From assembly GCF_008831285.2 (NCBI RefSeq), contig NC_045139.1, positions 9,396,204 to 9,460,203 of the forward strand: DNA of 64,000 nucleotides, given 5' to 3'. Below the pieces are notes generated by a model that worked only from the letters and a program-made list of their open reading frames with translations, was not told the origin of the DNA and made no database searches. Origin of the DNA: Nymphaea colorata. Its lineage: Eukaryota > Streptophyta > Magnoliopsida > Nymphaeales > Nymphaeaceae. Below are positions 1 through 11,527 of the stretch, one piece after another. A program made the translations under genes and the position numbers. How positions within the stretch are numbered: position 1 is the stretch's first letter; every line of letters begins with the position of its first letter.

Positions 1-341
1 TGCCAAAAGGGACTAAGAGTGTGTGGAAGACTTGAGAATAGCAAGGGTGCATGGAAATCAAAGATTGCAAGGAAATGGAGGGATGCTATTGCAATGAGCA
101 TAAATTGCATTGATCACAAGAGCGATGTAAATGAAGAGGTTTGGAAAGAAATCTCAACTTTATTACATACGATGGGTGAGGCCTCTTATAGGATTCAGAT
201 GCCGACCACCTAAACACTGAATCCCCAACATACACTTAGGACTGATGGGAGGGTGCTCCATTACAAGTAAACAAAAGCATAAACCAAAGTCATTGTAAAC
301 AAAATGAAAGTAAGCAAAAACATATTAGACATAGGAGAGCA
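1..341 (-). repeat. 3' LTR of gypsy element A (partial at window edge)
   Basis: This stretch matches 21472-21845, 47819-48194 and 57601-57974, the other LTRs of the same gypsy family, with shared blocks such as the one reading GCATAAATTGCATTGATCA. It begins before the window. On the minus strand the LTR starts TGCTCTCC right after the purine-rich GAAAGAGGGAGCC, which fits a polypurine tract at 342-354. The right boundary is set where similarity to the other LTRs stops. Confidence 0.75.
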
Positions 342-1334
342 GGCTCCCTCTTTCAAATCATGCACCGTCCTTGGTGTCAAATCTTGCATGGTAGTCTAAA
401 ACTTCTTTTGGATAACGTTGATTCAATCAAAAGGTGTCCTCTTACGTCAGTTGCTCCTCACACATTCACTTCACTAAGTACATCTTTTGCTCTCCAAGAT
501 AGTATATTTTGTGTCGAAGAATTTGCTCCATCTGTCCGTCTACTGATCGCTTTGTTGATGATGTCACTCTCTATAAGATCAGCTCCTACTGCGGTGTCCT
601 CTGCTCTGGGTCTTCTCCATCAACATAGAAAGGCTTCAGGTTGTAGACATGGAATACTGGATGTACTTTGAAGTCGGTTGGCAGATCTAACTTGTATGCC
701 AGCTTGCCAATCTTGTTGATTACCATGAACGGTCCTTCATGCTTTCGTATCAAGGCATGGTGTCTCCCACGAAAGATTCCTGTATGGTCTAGGTACAACT
801 TCACAAGGATCTGATCGTCGACTCTGAACTCTGAAGGACATCGCTTCTTGTCAGCCCACTTCTTCATCTTCTTGGCCGCCTTATGCAAGAAGGCTTTGGC
901 TAACTCTGTCTGCTCCTGTTAGTCTCTAACAAACTGATAAGCGAAGGTTGACATTCCCTTTTCTTGAGTAGCATGTGTGTGTGGCATCAACGGCTGTTAC
1001 CCAGTAGCTGTCTCGAATGGACTCTGCCGTGAAGACTCACTCTGTTATAAGTTGTAACATAATTGGGCTACATCCAGCAATTTCCCTCATTTTATTTTAT
1101 TTCTGTTCACAAAGTGCCTTAAGTATTGCTTCAGTAAGGTGTTGATGCACTCGGTTTGGCCATTTATTTGTGGTTGGAGCTTATTGAAAACAACAAGTTC
1201 AAGCCGAGCAATCGAAACACATAACACCAGAACTTGCTTGTGAAGCAGGCAGCGGGTCGCTAACAATGCTTTCCGTTATGCCCAAATACTTCACTATCTT
1301 CTTTTCAAACATCTCTGTCATCTTTTCTACAGGG
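342..1334 (-). pseudogene. gypsy A integrase C-terminal region (decayed)
   Basis: On the minus strand, 888-586 encodes the tail of a Ty3/gypsy integrase: a basic stretch (KKMKKWADKKR), then KYEGPF-type and PVFHVYNLKPFY motifs typical of the integrase C-terminal region. Further upstream (889-1334) the frame is broken but pieces equivalent to the NGQ..E..N catalytic end are recognisable. The coding sequence is cut at 1334/1335 by the Tat element and resumes at 16659, where the sequence continues exactly as in the uninterrupted copy in gypsy B near 49170. No function is expected. Confidence 0.8.
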
Positions 1335-1339
1335 CACTC
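1335..1339. repeat. target-site duplication CACTC, left
   Basis: CACTC directly precedes the left LTR of the Tat element and recurs directly after the right LTR at 16654-16658. Joining the flanks at one copy gives GGCACTCCTTTGAGGTTGGG, which is exactly the sequence of gypsy B near 49172-49191. This proves a precise insertion. Confidence 0.95.
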
Positions 1340-3260
1340 TGTTTGCATCCCCAAAATTTTTGGTATTTAGAGTGCTCCAGAAAAATGAGATTTTTATTTG
1401 AAAATAAAAGAGAAAGGGACTCGCCCATCGGTACGAGGATCAACCGTTCCTGGCGCCTTTATCGGTGATAATCAATCCAAGGGCTATGTTTAATATTGAT
1501 GCATTTCATTTTGGCTTAAACATCTTTTTTATATGCGCTGTAGAAGAATATTGAGAGTTTGATGTTTAAAACTTTTGAAAAGGTTCTTGAACAATTGCTT
1601 GAGAATGTGAAACATTTTGATGAAAACTAGAGTTGAGAAATCTTTTAAATATCATTTAAAAAGCTTGGGGAATCACTTTGAAGTCATTTTAGTGTTCTCT
1701 TAAGACTTTAAGTATGCTTGAGATTTTGCTCTAATTCGGCTACCACCTAGTTAGAGCTTCATCTCATCTTAATTAAATTCTTTTAAAGATGTGTTTGTGC
1801 TCATTTGTGATATTGAGTGGAAGTGAATGCATGGATGCATCAATCTTAAGATGAATGAAAGAAAAATGACTCATTCCTCCCACAACATTCACATAAGACA
1901 TTCCTACTATAACATACATCTATGATTTTGTTTTTATAGTCATGATATATAAGAAAGAAAAGTTTTTGAAAATGGATTGGGATTGTAGGCCATTAGGCAT
2001 GAATCCAATATTGGGTCATTACTTGATTTGTGGTCTTAATGAAGTCGGTAAATGAAAATGATCTTGGAGAAGAAAAAGGTCCAAAAGAATGCAAAAGATG
2101 ATATATTTGATTGTAAGAAAAATTAGAGAAGGAGAAAGAGAAAGAGATCTTGAAAATCACAGAATCAAAGATTTAAAAGGAAGAAAGATATGCATTCGTA
2201 CACACATACACATATACATATATATGTATATCTATATACGTACAGATACATATATGTAAGTCTATGAAAATGAGGTTTGAATTTGAGTAGAGAAGGAAAA
2301 TGAAGCTTTTAAAAGAAAGAGAGAAAGAGAGGGCAGTAGAAAAGATGTACATACATGTGTATATACTATCATATATACACATATATGAAAGATTGTAAAA
2401 ACTTCATTGATTTGAATAAAGAGAAAGATTTTAGAGGAAAAGAAATGGAGAAGGATATATATATATATAAATGAAGGCATTTGACTTGAAGAGAGAAAAA
2501 GATTCTAGAGAGAGAAAGTAAGAGATTCATATATATTTATATGCATTCATATTTATACAAAAAATTTCAAAAGAGATATGTAAACATAGAGATAGAATCA
2601 TCATGTGCACATAAATGTATATCGCATGTATATACATATATGTCTTCATGAGTCTGAAGATAAGTCAAATCATCTGACTTCAAGTTTGATATAGGCTGGA
2701 GGGGTGCTTGGATTCTTACAAGAGCCAAAGCTAAGTCTCCAAAGCCATATTAAAAAGTAATCTTTTGAAAATATTTTGGAAAACATACAAAATAGTTATT
2801 TCATTAGTTTCAAGGGAATATGTTTCTTCCACCGTTGGGTATGAAAGAAACTCAGACCACACGATAGGGTGCTCACTAGGGTTTCTAATCGGTTGATTAA
2901 AAGGAAACTAACGCGAAATGATATGAAAATGCACTTTAACATGTACAAATTCGTGAAGGTTCTTTCCGGGTTGGACAAGCCCCAACCTCAAAAATTAATC
3001 AACATAGTAATAAAGAGAGAATCCCAAATCACACTCTCATTCTCTCCGTGCATTCACATACAAATGGAAAATTAAGTAAGAATGCATTGATAGCATATAG
3101 ACAATATTCAAGGAAGGAAAGCAAAAGAGAGAAAGAAAGAGAGAGAGAGAGAGAGAAAGAGGGAGCATGATAGGGGGAGAAAGAGAGAGAACATGATGGA
3201 GTGAGAGAGACAAAAAACATGATGTAAATAGAGATAGAACATGACGTAACTATGAAATGG

Positions 3261-3970
3261 TATACCATTTCATCATTCTATGCTCCTGGTGCACTCAAGC
3301 ATAGCCTCTTATCTCTAAAATAGAGATTGAGTGCCATCTTCTTTGGCCATGGAGAGATGAAGAAGAGAAGAAAATAAAGACAATGTCACATTTAATGAAA
3401 TAGAAAATATTATTTAAGCTTGAAAAGAAAGATCATCTCATCTTCCCATGCTCTCGGTGCACTTGAGTATAGCCTCTTGTGTTGAAAATAGAGATTGAGT
3501 GGTATGTCCTTTGTCCATGAGGAGATGAAGATGAGAAGAACATGAAAAATGAAAGTCAATGCCATATTTAATAAAATAGAAAGCATGATTTAAGTTTGAA
3601 ATGAAAAATCATCTCATCTTTCCATGCCCCCGGTGCACTTGAGCATAGTCTCTTGTCTCTAAAATAAAGATTTTGTGTTCTCTTTTGGCCATAAGGAGAT
3701 GAAGATGAGAAGAAAATAAAGAGAACAACAACCAAACTATATTCAAGAAAAAGAAATGGCAATAATAACAAGAACATATTAATAAAGAGAAAGAATAATA
3801 ACAACAACACTATAATCAATAAAAGAAAGAACATGATTTAATCATAGAATGGAAGATCATCTCATCTTCTTATGCTCTCAGTACACTCGAGCATAATATC
3901 TTGACTATAAAATAGAGAGTGAGAGTTGTTTACTTTGGCCATTAGGAGAGTAAGAAGAGGGGAAAATGAA
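3261..3970. repeat. four ~170 bp imperfect repeats inside the LTR
   Basis: A unit containing GCATAGCCTCTTGTCTC, then AAATAGAGATTGAGTG, then TTTGGCCATGAGGAGATGAA recurs near 3299, 3465, 3643 and 3890. The same set recurs in the 5' LTR near 15220, 15333, 15511 and 15760. One unit survives in the inverted LTR fragment near 18590. Spacing varies from about 166 to 247 bp. Confidence 0.85.
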
Positions 3971-4269
3971 GAAAGAAAGAGGTGAGATATTGATTGCATA
4001 CCTCTATTGAGAATAGCTTTTAGAAAAATGAACACCTTAGCTTAAAGATACCCTTGAGTGAAGCTCCAAGATGATGCCTCCAAGAGGATTGTGGCTTGCT
4101 CCAAGTTGGAGGGAAATGGAAAGAGAAAGAGGGAGAGAGAGAGAGCTCAAGAGAAACTCTAAGTCTTCAAGTGAGAATACACTAGAGTTTCTCCAAAGGG
4201 CCAATGTTACCCAAGAGAGGGGAAGTGGGGAATATTTATAGAGGATTTTGGATTCAAAACCCAAAATTT

Positions 4270-4625
4270 GATTTTTTTTTGTAAAATACTAAAATCACCT
4301 TCTAAAAGGAGGCTTTTTTGTCAAAAGGAAGGGCAAATGGTTCATGTTTACAAAGAAAGACCAAAGTTGCCCTCGAAAAGGAGGTTTTTTGTCAAAAAAG
4401 AGGGGCAAATGGGTATTGTTTACCAAAAAGACCAAAATTACCCTCTAAAAAGAGATTCTTTGTCCAAAAGGAGGTACAAATGAGTCTTGTTTACCAAAAA
4501 GACCAAAATCACCCTCTAAAAGGAGGTTCTTTGTCAAAAAGGTAGGGCAAATGGGTCTTGTCCACCAAAAAGACCAAAATCAGCTTCTAAAAGGAGGTTT
4601 TTTTGTCAAAAGGAAGGGCAAATGA
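4270..4625. repeat. five ~68 bp tandem repeats near the LTR end
   Basis: The unit carries CTCTAAAAGGAGGTTCTTTG, then GTCAAAAAGGAGGGGCAAAT, then a GGGTCTTGTTTACC stretch and AAAAAGACCAAAATC. Five diverged copies follow each other here and five more at about 16140-16505 in the partner LTR. They lie near the transcription-initiating end of the LTR in minus-strand sense. Confidence 0.88.
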
Positions 4626-4775
4626 ATCTCAAATGCTTGATTTGAAATTGAACTTGGGTTTTTGGATCTAATTTGGATTTGGACTGTCGCCTTGGACTAA
4701 TTTAGATCTAAAAATTGTCTTTTGTGTTTTTAATAAAAGAGGATATTCTTTTTGAAAAAATTTGAGGTGATTACA

Positions 4776-4788
4776 GATGCCCCTCTTT
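4776..4788 (-). other. polypurine tract of the Tat element
   Basis: On the minus strand AAAGAGGGGCATC lies directly before the 3' LTR start TGTAATCACC. A G-rich purine run at this position is the usual plus-strand primer site of LTR retrotransposons. Confidence 0.75.
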
Positions 4789-5215
4789 GTTACTTAGCTG
4801 ATGCTAAACGTGCTTAGTGACAAAGATAAGCACCACAATTTTTCAGTCAAAATAGTTTTGGAGAGATGTTTCAGGCTTAACCCCTTACTTGAATGGACTG
4901 TTTGAGTTTATATTGCAGGTGTAACCCATTGCCTACATGGGTTTGCCAATATTGAATTCAGGTTTAACACCCTGAAATGGGTTGCCTTGGCTTGCATTGC
5001 AGGTTTGACCGCTTACCTGCGTGGGTTGCTCTCACGTGGCAGGTTTTTTTCTTTACCTGCATGGGTCTCCCTTCAATAATAATAATAAAAAAAATGCTCC
5101 AGCGTAATCGTCATGTTTCACAACTGAAAATAATATAGATTGAATGGTAGAATGGAATTTTAGATGTCAAAACATTAATATTTGTTATTGATTGAAAAGT
5201 GAATACAAAAGAACT
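4789..5215. repeat. non-coding spacer between integrase and 3' LTR with imperfect repeats
   Basis: No gene is seen. Between about 4880 and 5075 a ~50 bp unit recurs about four times, each with a GCAGGTTTGACC-like stretch followed by TTACCTGCATGGGTTGC-like sequence. The spacer lies downstream of the integrase stop and before the polypurine tract. Confidence 0.6.
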
Positions 5216-6390
5216 AGGCATAAAATTTCTTGACGTGGAGGGCATTAACAGGATCGGCAAGTTCCACCCCATGAGCATCGATCAGTCGGTAGGAATTTCG
5301 GGGCAATGCTTCTTTAACAACATATGGGCCTTCCCAGTTTGATGCCCACTTACCATGCGGTCATCCTCTGAGGTATACCACCGATCGTAGGACCAAGTCA
5401 TTCACTTTGAACTGTCTCTTAATAACTGACTTTGCAAATTATCTAGCGACCCTTTGATGATAAGCTTCAGCATGCTCAGCCGCTTTTAGCCTCTTTTCAT
5501 CGAGCAAATCGAGCTACATTAACCTTTTCCGTTGATATTGATTTAGAAGAAGCTCTATAAGAGAAGCGAACTTCAAAGCTGGTTACAACACATGTAATGG
5601 TAGGACTACTTCCGTTTCATAGACTAACTCTGCTGGAGTAGCATTTGTTGGAGTTCTCATAATGGTGCGATATGCTCATAGAGCGTTATGCATCTTTTCA
5701 TGCCAGTCTTTTTGAATTTCTACTGTCCGTTCCAAGAAGCGAATCAAGATCTTATTGGTGGCCTGTGCTTGTCCATTACCTTGGTGGTAGTAGGGAGCTG
5801 AAAAATGATGCATGATGCGGTATTTGTTGCATAGTTGTCTCATCTTTTCATTTTTGAAATGAGTCCCGTTATCATATACTATATCATGAGGGATTCCAAA
5901 TCTGCAAAGAAGATTTTTATGAATGAAAGACATTACATGACGTCCTTCCACATTTCTGAGTGTGAAGACTTCTACCTATTTGGTAAAATAGTCTGTTGCA
6001 GCAAGAAAATACTTATGGCCATTAAAAGCTGTGGGAGATATCGGTCGAACTACGTCAAATACCCACATTGAAAATGGCCAAGGAGATGCCATAGAATGCA
6101 GGTGAAAGGCTGGGGCATGGATCACTGGAGCATGTAATTGACACTCTTTGCATCTTTTGACGAATTGGTGACAATCTTTTTGCATAGTAGGTCAATAATA
6201 TCCTGCTCAAATTATTTGTTTGGTGAGGGTTTGGTAACCAACATGACCTCCACAATCTCCTCGATGTGATTCTTTGATGACTTCCCTTGCTTCATCTTCA
6301 TCAAGACACCGAGAGTATTCGGTACTAAATCCATGTCTGTATAGTACTCTTGCATGAATAAAGTACCTTGCTGACATACGCTGAATTGCT
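5216..6390 (-). pseudogene. Tat element integrase (broken)
   Basis: On the minus strand the order is the zinc-binding end with CHQF and CKECQLHA (about 6180-6120), the first catalytic Asp in VFDVVRP (about 6070), DYFTK (about 5980), the second Asp in YDNGTHF (about 5870), and the C-terminal part ending near 5216. The frame breaks at least twice (6185-5976 and 5951-5676 are separate frames). The position of the third acidic catalytic residue reads NGQAQATNK, where related elements have Glu, so the active site appears lost as well. Confidence 0.85.
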
Positions 6391-6392
6391 TT

Positions 6393-6944
6393 CTATTCAT
6401 TTTTGGACATTCCGATCGGGAATTCTCCACTTTCAATATACCTTTTGATGTCACGGTAGCAAGGCGTATTCCCCTCTTGGATATGATAGACATGCGTCGT
6501 TGTTTCAAAAGCAAGGCGTTCCAATCTTCCAATCTCAAAAGAACTGATTGATTCATTGGTTTGAAAGGTGATAGTGGACCCTAGGCTTGCGTGGCCATCT
6601 GCAATTGGGTTACCTTCTCTCTTTATGTGAGCTAGTTGTCCTTCTTCAAATTGACGGATTAAGTAGGCAGCGATTTCTTGATATGGCACCAAGTTTTCGT
6701 CTTTGACTTGCCATTTTCCATTCACTTGGTTTATAATAAGCTGAGAGTCGCCGAATGCATACACTCTTTTCACTTGAAAGCTTAATAAAGAACGAAGTCC
6801 TTGTATGAGGGCTTCATATTCAGCCATGTTATGGGTACATGGAAAATCAAATTTCAAAGAGTACAGAATCATTTCATTTTTTAGAGTGATGAGTAGGATG
6901 CCTATGCCTGCTCCCATCACATTTCTGGACCCATCAAAGTACAT
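6393..6944 (-). pseudogene. second (archaeal-type) RNase H domain of the Tat element
   Basis: This open frame of 183 codons starts MYFDGSRN and contains HNMAEYEALI (about residue 40), a GDSQLIINQV stretch (about 65) and HIKREGNPIADGHASL (about 108-123). These are the D, E, D and terminal His/Asp blocks of RNase HI. It lies between the ordinary retroviral-type RNase H (7409-7053) and the integrase, the arrangement described for Tat-lineage elements. The frame itself is open, but the surrounding polyprotein is interrupted, so I call it part of a dead element. Confidence 0.85.
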
Positions 6945-7052
6945 CTTTCATATCAGAACTGTTTTCAATCTTAGTACATGTTCATTTGGAAACTCATCAT
7001 TTGTTATGATTTCTTCATACTGAGAGAAGTCTGCTAACTGATCTGCAATTGC

Positions 7053-7409
7053 TTATCCTTTGATTGACTTTTGAGACACATATTCAAGATCATATTGTAT
7101 CAACAGAACTTGCCATTTGGTGATACGCCCATTAAAGAATGGTTCTTCCAAGATGTACTTAAGAGGATTTAGCTTGGAGAGTATCTTGACCTCACAAGCT
7201 AATAAATAATATCTCAACTTCTGACACATCCAAACCAATGCCAGACAAGTTTTTTCTATTGGAGAGTACTTCTCTTCGTACCGGACAAAAGTCTTACTAA
7301 TGTAATAGATTGCATGCTCGATGCGACTTCCTTCCTCATATTGTGCCAAAAAGCCGCCACATGCTGACTCATTCACTGTGATGTAAAGCAACAATGGTCT
7401 ACCCAACAC
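7053..7409 (-). pseudogene. Tat element RNase H following reverse transcriptase
   Basis: The 118-codon frame shows PLLLYITVNESACGGFLAQ, then IYYISKTF, EEKYSPIEKTCLALVW and the KLRYYLL block, as in the connection and RNase H region of gypsy pol. The first catalytic Asp (usually in a YLD/YTDAS context) reads as TVNES, which is normal for Tat elements where this domain is degenerate and the second RNase H replaces it. A stop separates it from the second RNase H. Confidence 0.85.
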
Positions 7410-7527
7410 TAGTGGTTTTAGAATTGACTGTTAGCATTCAATCAAACTTGATGCCTTTCCTCAGTAGCTGGTTGAATGGTTTGCATCTCATGGCCAGATT
7501 AGAATTGAATCATCTGATGAATTGCAT

Positions 7528-8826
7528 TCATCCTTGCAAGCTTCGCAATACCTTGATATTGGTAGGTGGAGGCATATCGATGATGACTTTAGCTTTGGTA
7601 AGATCCATCTCGATCCCCCTTTTACTGACCATGAAACCCAAAAGTTTGTCAGATTCAACCCCAAACACACATTTTTGAGGATTCAAACGAAGCTTGTACT
7701 GTAAGAGTCTCTCAAACACTTGGGCGAGAGTTTCAATGTGGTCTTCTCTCGCTTTAGATTTAACCAATATGTCATCAATATATGCATCTATGATTTTGTG
7801 CATTTGATCATAGAAGATAGCGTCCATGACTCTTTGATAAGTTGCTCCAGTATTTTTCAACCCAAACGGCATTACCGTATAACAAAAAGTACCCCAGAGT
7901 GTAGTAAAAGTAGTCTTAGGTTGATCTTTGACTGTTAATTTGATTTGGTTATATCCTGAATATCCAGCTATAAAAGAGAACATTGCATGTCCTGCTATAC
8001 TATCTACCAACAAATCAATGTTTGGAAGTGGATAATCATCTTTTGGTGTAGCTTTGTTCAGGTCTCGAAAGTCGATGCATAATCTGACTTTGCCATTTCT
8101 CTTAGGGACAACCACAATATTAGCCAACCACTCGGGGTAGTCGATGGCACAAATGAATTTTTCCCTTAGTTGGTCTTCTAATCCTTCTTTTACAGGCCCT
8201 TCTAGTCGAGGATCAAGCTTGTGCAACTTTTGCTTAACTGGCTTGCAACTAGGATTTAAAGGCAAACAATGTTTAACCAACTAGGGCTCTAAGCCCGACA
8301 TATCTTCATAAGTCCAAGCAAAAGCTTCTTGGTTACTTACAAGAAAGTCCAGCAATCTTTTCCTCTCGTCTACTAACAAACTAGTACCAATTTGAGGGAT
8401 TGAAGAGTCCTCGCTGGTTCCAATATTAATTTCTTCGATTAGATCATTAACCATGGATGAAGGATATTCTTGTTTCTGAATATGAGTAAATTCCGGTAAC
8501 TCTGACTTGGGTATTGTCATAGGTTCCATTTTATCGACTGCTTGTTTGACAAATGATTTCTGGGGGGACTTCCGAGGAAAAAGAAGAAATTGAGACATGT
8601 TGAATTCTGACATCCTGTAAAGAGAAGGATAAAGGGAAAATTGAACAAAATTAAAATTGATAACAAAAAGATTACTTTGCATTGTATATTGAAATGAAGT
8701 TCTTAGTTCATAGAGGGGGGACCTCAGACCAGACAAAAAGAAGTACAAAAGAAGTTCAAAATTACAAAATTCGTGGGAGGATTTGAAACAAAGGTGAACA
8801 CTATCAGCCCACAAGTTCTTCTTCAA
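7528..8826 (-). pseudogene. Tat element reverse transcriptase (broken)
   Basis: On the minus strand 8280-7528 carries the RT core: VPKRNGKVRLCIDFRDLNKA, DDYPLPNID, MPFGLKNTGATYQR, AYIDDILVKS and LRLNPQKCVFG. The upstream part (8826-8281) holds the LDFLVSNQEAFAW linker usual before RT, and is joined in the same frame through one TAG stop at 8281-8283. The YIDD box is intact. The first catalytic Asp is gone: the usual MDG(F/Y)SGYNQ reads FIAGYSGYNQ (near 7960). This copy cannot make an active enzyme. Confidence 0.9.
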
Positions 8827-9053
8827 AATTTTTCATGGTATCCCAGTCCCTTGGTATTCATTTGAAAATGAATACTAATCGGCTGGAAGATGCCATCTTC
8901 ATCCTTCCCAAGGCAAGTGAATGGACGATAGCCACTTTTCAGAAGCAACTGAAATCCATTAGGGTTTTTCATGAAATGAACGTATAAGGGATGTTTTTGA
9001 TAACTTGCACGATAGCTTGAAACAGTATGGGCACTCCCCGATGATTCACTTAT

Positions 9054-9416
9054 TTATATTTTCTGCATCCATTCTTTCAAAGGTCTGTCTATTGATGTTC
9101 TTATACTGGGCAAACCACTTCTTCCATCGATCAATACATGTGGCACAGTCATCGTGTTGACTTGGATGATGATGTAAAGAGATTCTTCATGAAAATATCC
9201 CCATTTTGAGAGGCCATTCTCTGAAAAGGTAATTGACTTGTTCTTAAAAGGCCGGATCCAATCTCCCTTACACTCTTCTAACGGGAGGACTTCACCCCAG
9301 TGGCACGAATCTTCATAGAGAGAGTCATCTGATGATTCAACGTCGCCGCTTCGTAGGATAAAAGTCTTTGGGATTATTGGAAGTTTTTTAGGTGAACTTT
9401 CCATCTTGCTATTCAT
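9054..9416 (-). pseudogene. Tat element aspartic protease region
   Basis: The 120-codon frame contains PHVLIDGRSGLPSI at its C-terminal third. Related elements have an LIDNGSS/LIDxGSS active site here, so the core is probably altered. It lies directly downstream of the zinc-knuckle segment and upstream of RT, as expected for protease. The rest of the domain is not recognisable by eye. Confidence 0.65.
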
Positions 9417-9727
9417 TATAACAATAAATCCAAAGGTTTCTGTCCATGATTTGTTATCATGACCTCGTGTGAATTGCTTCCATCACAAGGTTGGATGTGT
9501 TCTTGTGGATGATCTGGGAGTGGAATGCCTGTGGTGATCATGGCTATTGCCGCCTTCCCATGATCAGAAAATGGATTCCTCAGCACCTCAGAGATGCTAT
9601 CATCACCAACCTGAAGATCCTTGTTGATGAAGTCCAAGATAATATTTTTGAGGACAAAACAATCTTCAGTGTTATGACCAGGAGCTCGGTGGAATTTACA
9701 CAGTTTTTCTTTATTTCTTCCCATCAT
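9416..9727 (-). pseudogene. Tat element zinc knuckle segment (end of gag)
   Basis: The 103-codon frame starts MMGRNKEK and has CKFHRAPGHNTEDC followed by VLKNIILDFINKDL. This Cys/His finger plus helix is typical of the nucleocapsid-like end of Tat-lineage gag. It is separated from the gag body (11007-9991) by a broken 260 bp stretch. Confidence 0.8.
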
Positions 9728-9990
9728 TTTTGGAGGCTCTGATATTTTTGGTAAGACGATAGTTCCTTTGGCAAGGAGGTATTCCAGAATCTTCTCGTGA
9801 GACTGACTGAGGGGAGTGAATTTTCGATCATAATTCCACCCTGGGTGTTTGTTTTTTTTTTTTCGTCATTGCCTTTGGAAAACTATATGTTCTTCTTGAG
9901 ACTCACTTCTTTGTCATGCTTGTGGCTGTTGCTGTTGTCCTTTTGAATGCCTGTGTTAGCTATGAAGTGTGCAGGCAATTATGTTCTTCC

Positions 9991-11007
9991 TCATTTCTTA
10001 CCCTCTTCCTTGTAGTTAGGCGCAATGCTTCCATCGAAATCACCTTCCTCTATTGAATTTGCTTGTTCAATCAACTCTGCAAAGGTCTTGATCGGGGCAT
10101 TGCGGATAAGACTTTTCAAGGGCTGGGCAAGATTCTTCCTAATGAGCGACAGAGCTTGGGTTTCAGAAATAGGCTTCTTCATTTTATTGCATTGAATTCT
10201 CCATTTTTGGATGAATTCTCTAGCCTTTTCTCCTTGTTCCTGACGGAGACTACAAATGGTATTGAGAGTTGGAGCCATGGGAGCATTTTGCTCAAATCTT
10301 TCGACAACATTATCAATCAACTTGTCAAATTCCTTGAGTTCAACTGGGTTGACATTTTCTTTGTACCACTGCGCGGTGATGTCTTCAAAACTTCTTGAAA
10401 AATAGCGAAACAAAGCTCTATTATTTGCCTGAATTTCGTAGCTTTCGTTGAAGAAGGTTGAAAGATGAACATGCGGGTAAGTGGTTCCATCATATCTAAC
10501 GAACTCCCTAGGTAAGCCTTTCACGTCCTCGTCTCCTTCAATAACGAGGTAATAATCTTCGCATGAGTATGAGCGATTTCTTTTCGCCCTAAGTTCAAGA
10601 TTGTTCATCATTTTCTCGATTTCATAGAACCTACGCTTAGCTGGACTTTCATCATCACTTGACTCGATTAATTCTGGCTTTGTCTTTTTCTTTTTGCCCT
10701 TGATCTCCTTTACTTTCCCTGCCGAACGTTCATTGTCTGAGCTACTGCTGAGGACATACTTCTTTGTCTTTTTGCCCCTTTTAGTTGGCTTTCTCTTTTT
10801 CTTAGGTTTCTCTTCTGAACTTCCAGTGGTGATAGGGCTAGGTGAGCTGCTTTCTGCCATAATTTCTTTTCCCTTCTTGTTTTTTTTCGTTGTCTTTTTC
10901 TTATTGAGAGGAAGCAATACAGGTTTTTCCTCCTTGCTAGTTGCTGAATCTAAACTCAAATGGTCTTCTTTCTTGGTTTGTAGGGGAAGATTTGTTGTTT
11001 TTCTCAT
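9991..11007 (-). pseudogene. Tat element gag
   Basis: This is the longest uninterrupted frame of the element (338 codons). Residues about 1-130 are rich in Lys, Ser and Glu (TKKNKKGKE, KKKRKPTKRGKKTKKY). Residues about 165-325 resemble retrotransposon gag: LPREFVRYDGTTYPHVHLS, ALFRYFSRSFEDITAQWY, FNEL-like FDKLIDNVVERF and LRQEQGEKAREFIQKWR. It would form the capsid in the cytoplasm. The Lys-rich N-terminus may be nucleic acid binding; that is inference. The frame does not continue into the zinc-knuckle segment. Confidence 0.88.
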
Positions 11008-11527
11008 TTATCTTTTGCTTGGTAGTCTTTTCATTTTTTGGCTCTGAAACAATCATCAAGATCTTTTGTTCTTCTTGCTCTCTCATGAATCGCTCCATGA
11101 ATAACCAGAACATTTGGTAGCCTTCTGGCTCTATTGCTGGGAGACCAAGTGTTTCTGGCTTAAGCTCGAAGGGTGAAGCCTCGTTCTGAGGAGCCTATTT
11201 AGCTTGCGATCTAGTTTCAACCATTTTGTTGGCTTTCAAGTATCCACCTTATGACAAAAGAAGAGGAGAGTTATTGAAGGGAAATGATGACAAAATGATG
11301 GTTCATATTGTATTAAAAGTTTTAAAAGTTACATCCAAAGATACTAATAAAGAAGACAACGACAGAAGGAATACAAAGTTGACAACATAAAACTCTTAGG
11401 GAATGATGGATGGTGGTCAGTTGACATCCCACCACTCAGCATATTCCTTATTCACCATTGGGCTCGTGAACCAAGTGTATGATATCTATGCCTTCCATTC
11501 TTGTCGAGCTACTACAAACAATGTTGT

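Larger units (their letters stand above)
1340..4775 (-). repeat. 3' LTR of the Tat element (3436 bp)
   Basis: The plus-strand text begins TGTTTGCATCCCC and ends GGTGATTACA; the same ends occur at 13383 and 16653. At about 3.4 kb it is long for a plant LTR. It holds AT/GA-rich simple sequence, a block of four diverged ~170 bp repeats and a block of five ~68 bp repeats. Short open frames here are low-complexity (strings of Ser, Leu, Phe, Ile, Tyr) and are not genes. Confidence 0.93.

Noticed and set aside
2173-3834. Open frames rich in Ile, Tyr, Ser, Leu and Phe on the minus strand (also 14211-15229)
   Set aside because: They lie in AT/GA simple sequence inside the Tat LTRs, have no domain, and are not preserved in frame between the two LTRs.
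4268-4545. Open frames with repeated KRRFFVKKEGQM-like units
   Set aside because: They are translations of the ~68 bp LTR repeats in a non-coding part of the LTR; the frame shifts from unit to unit.
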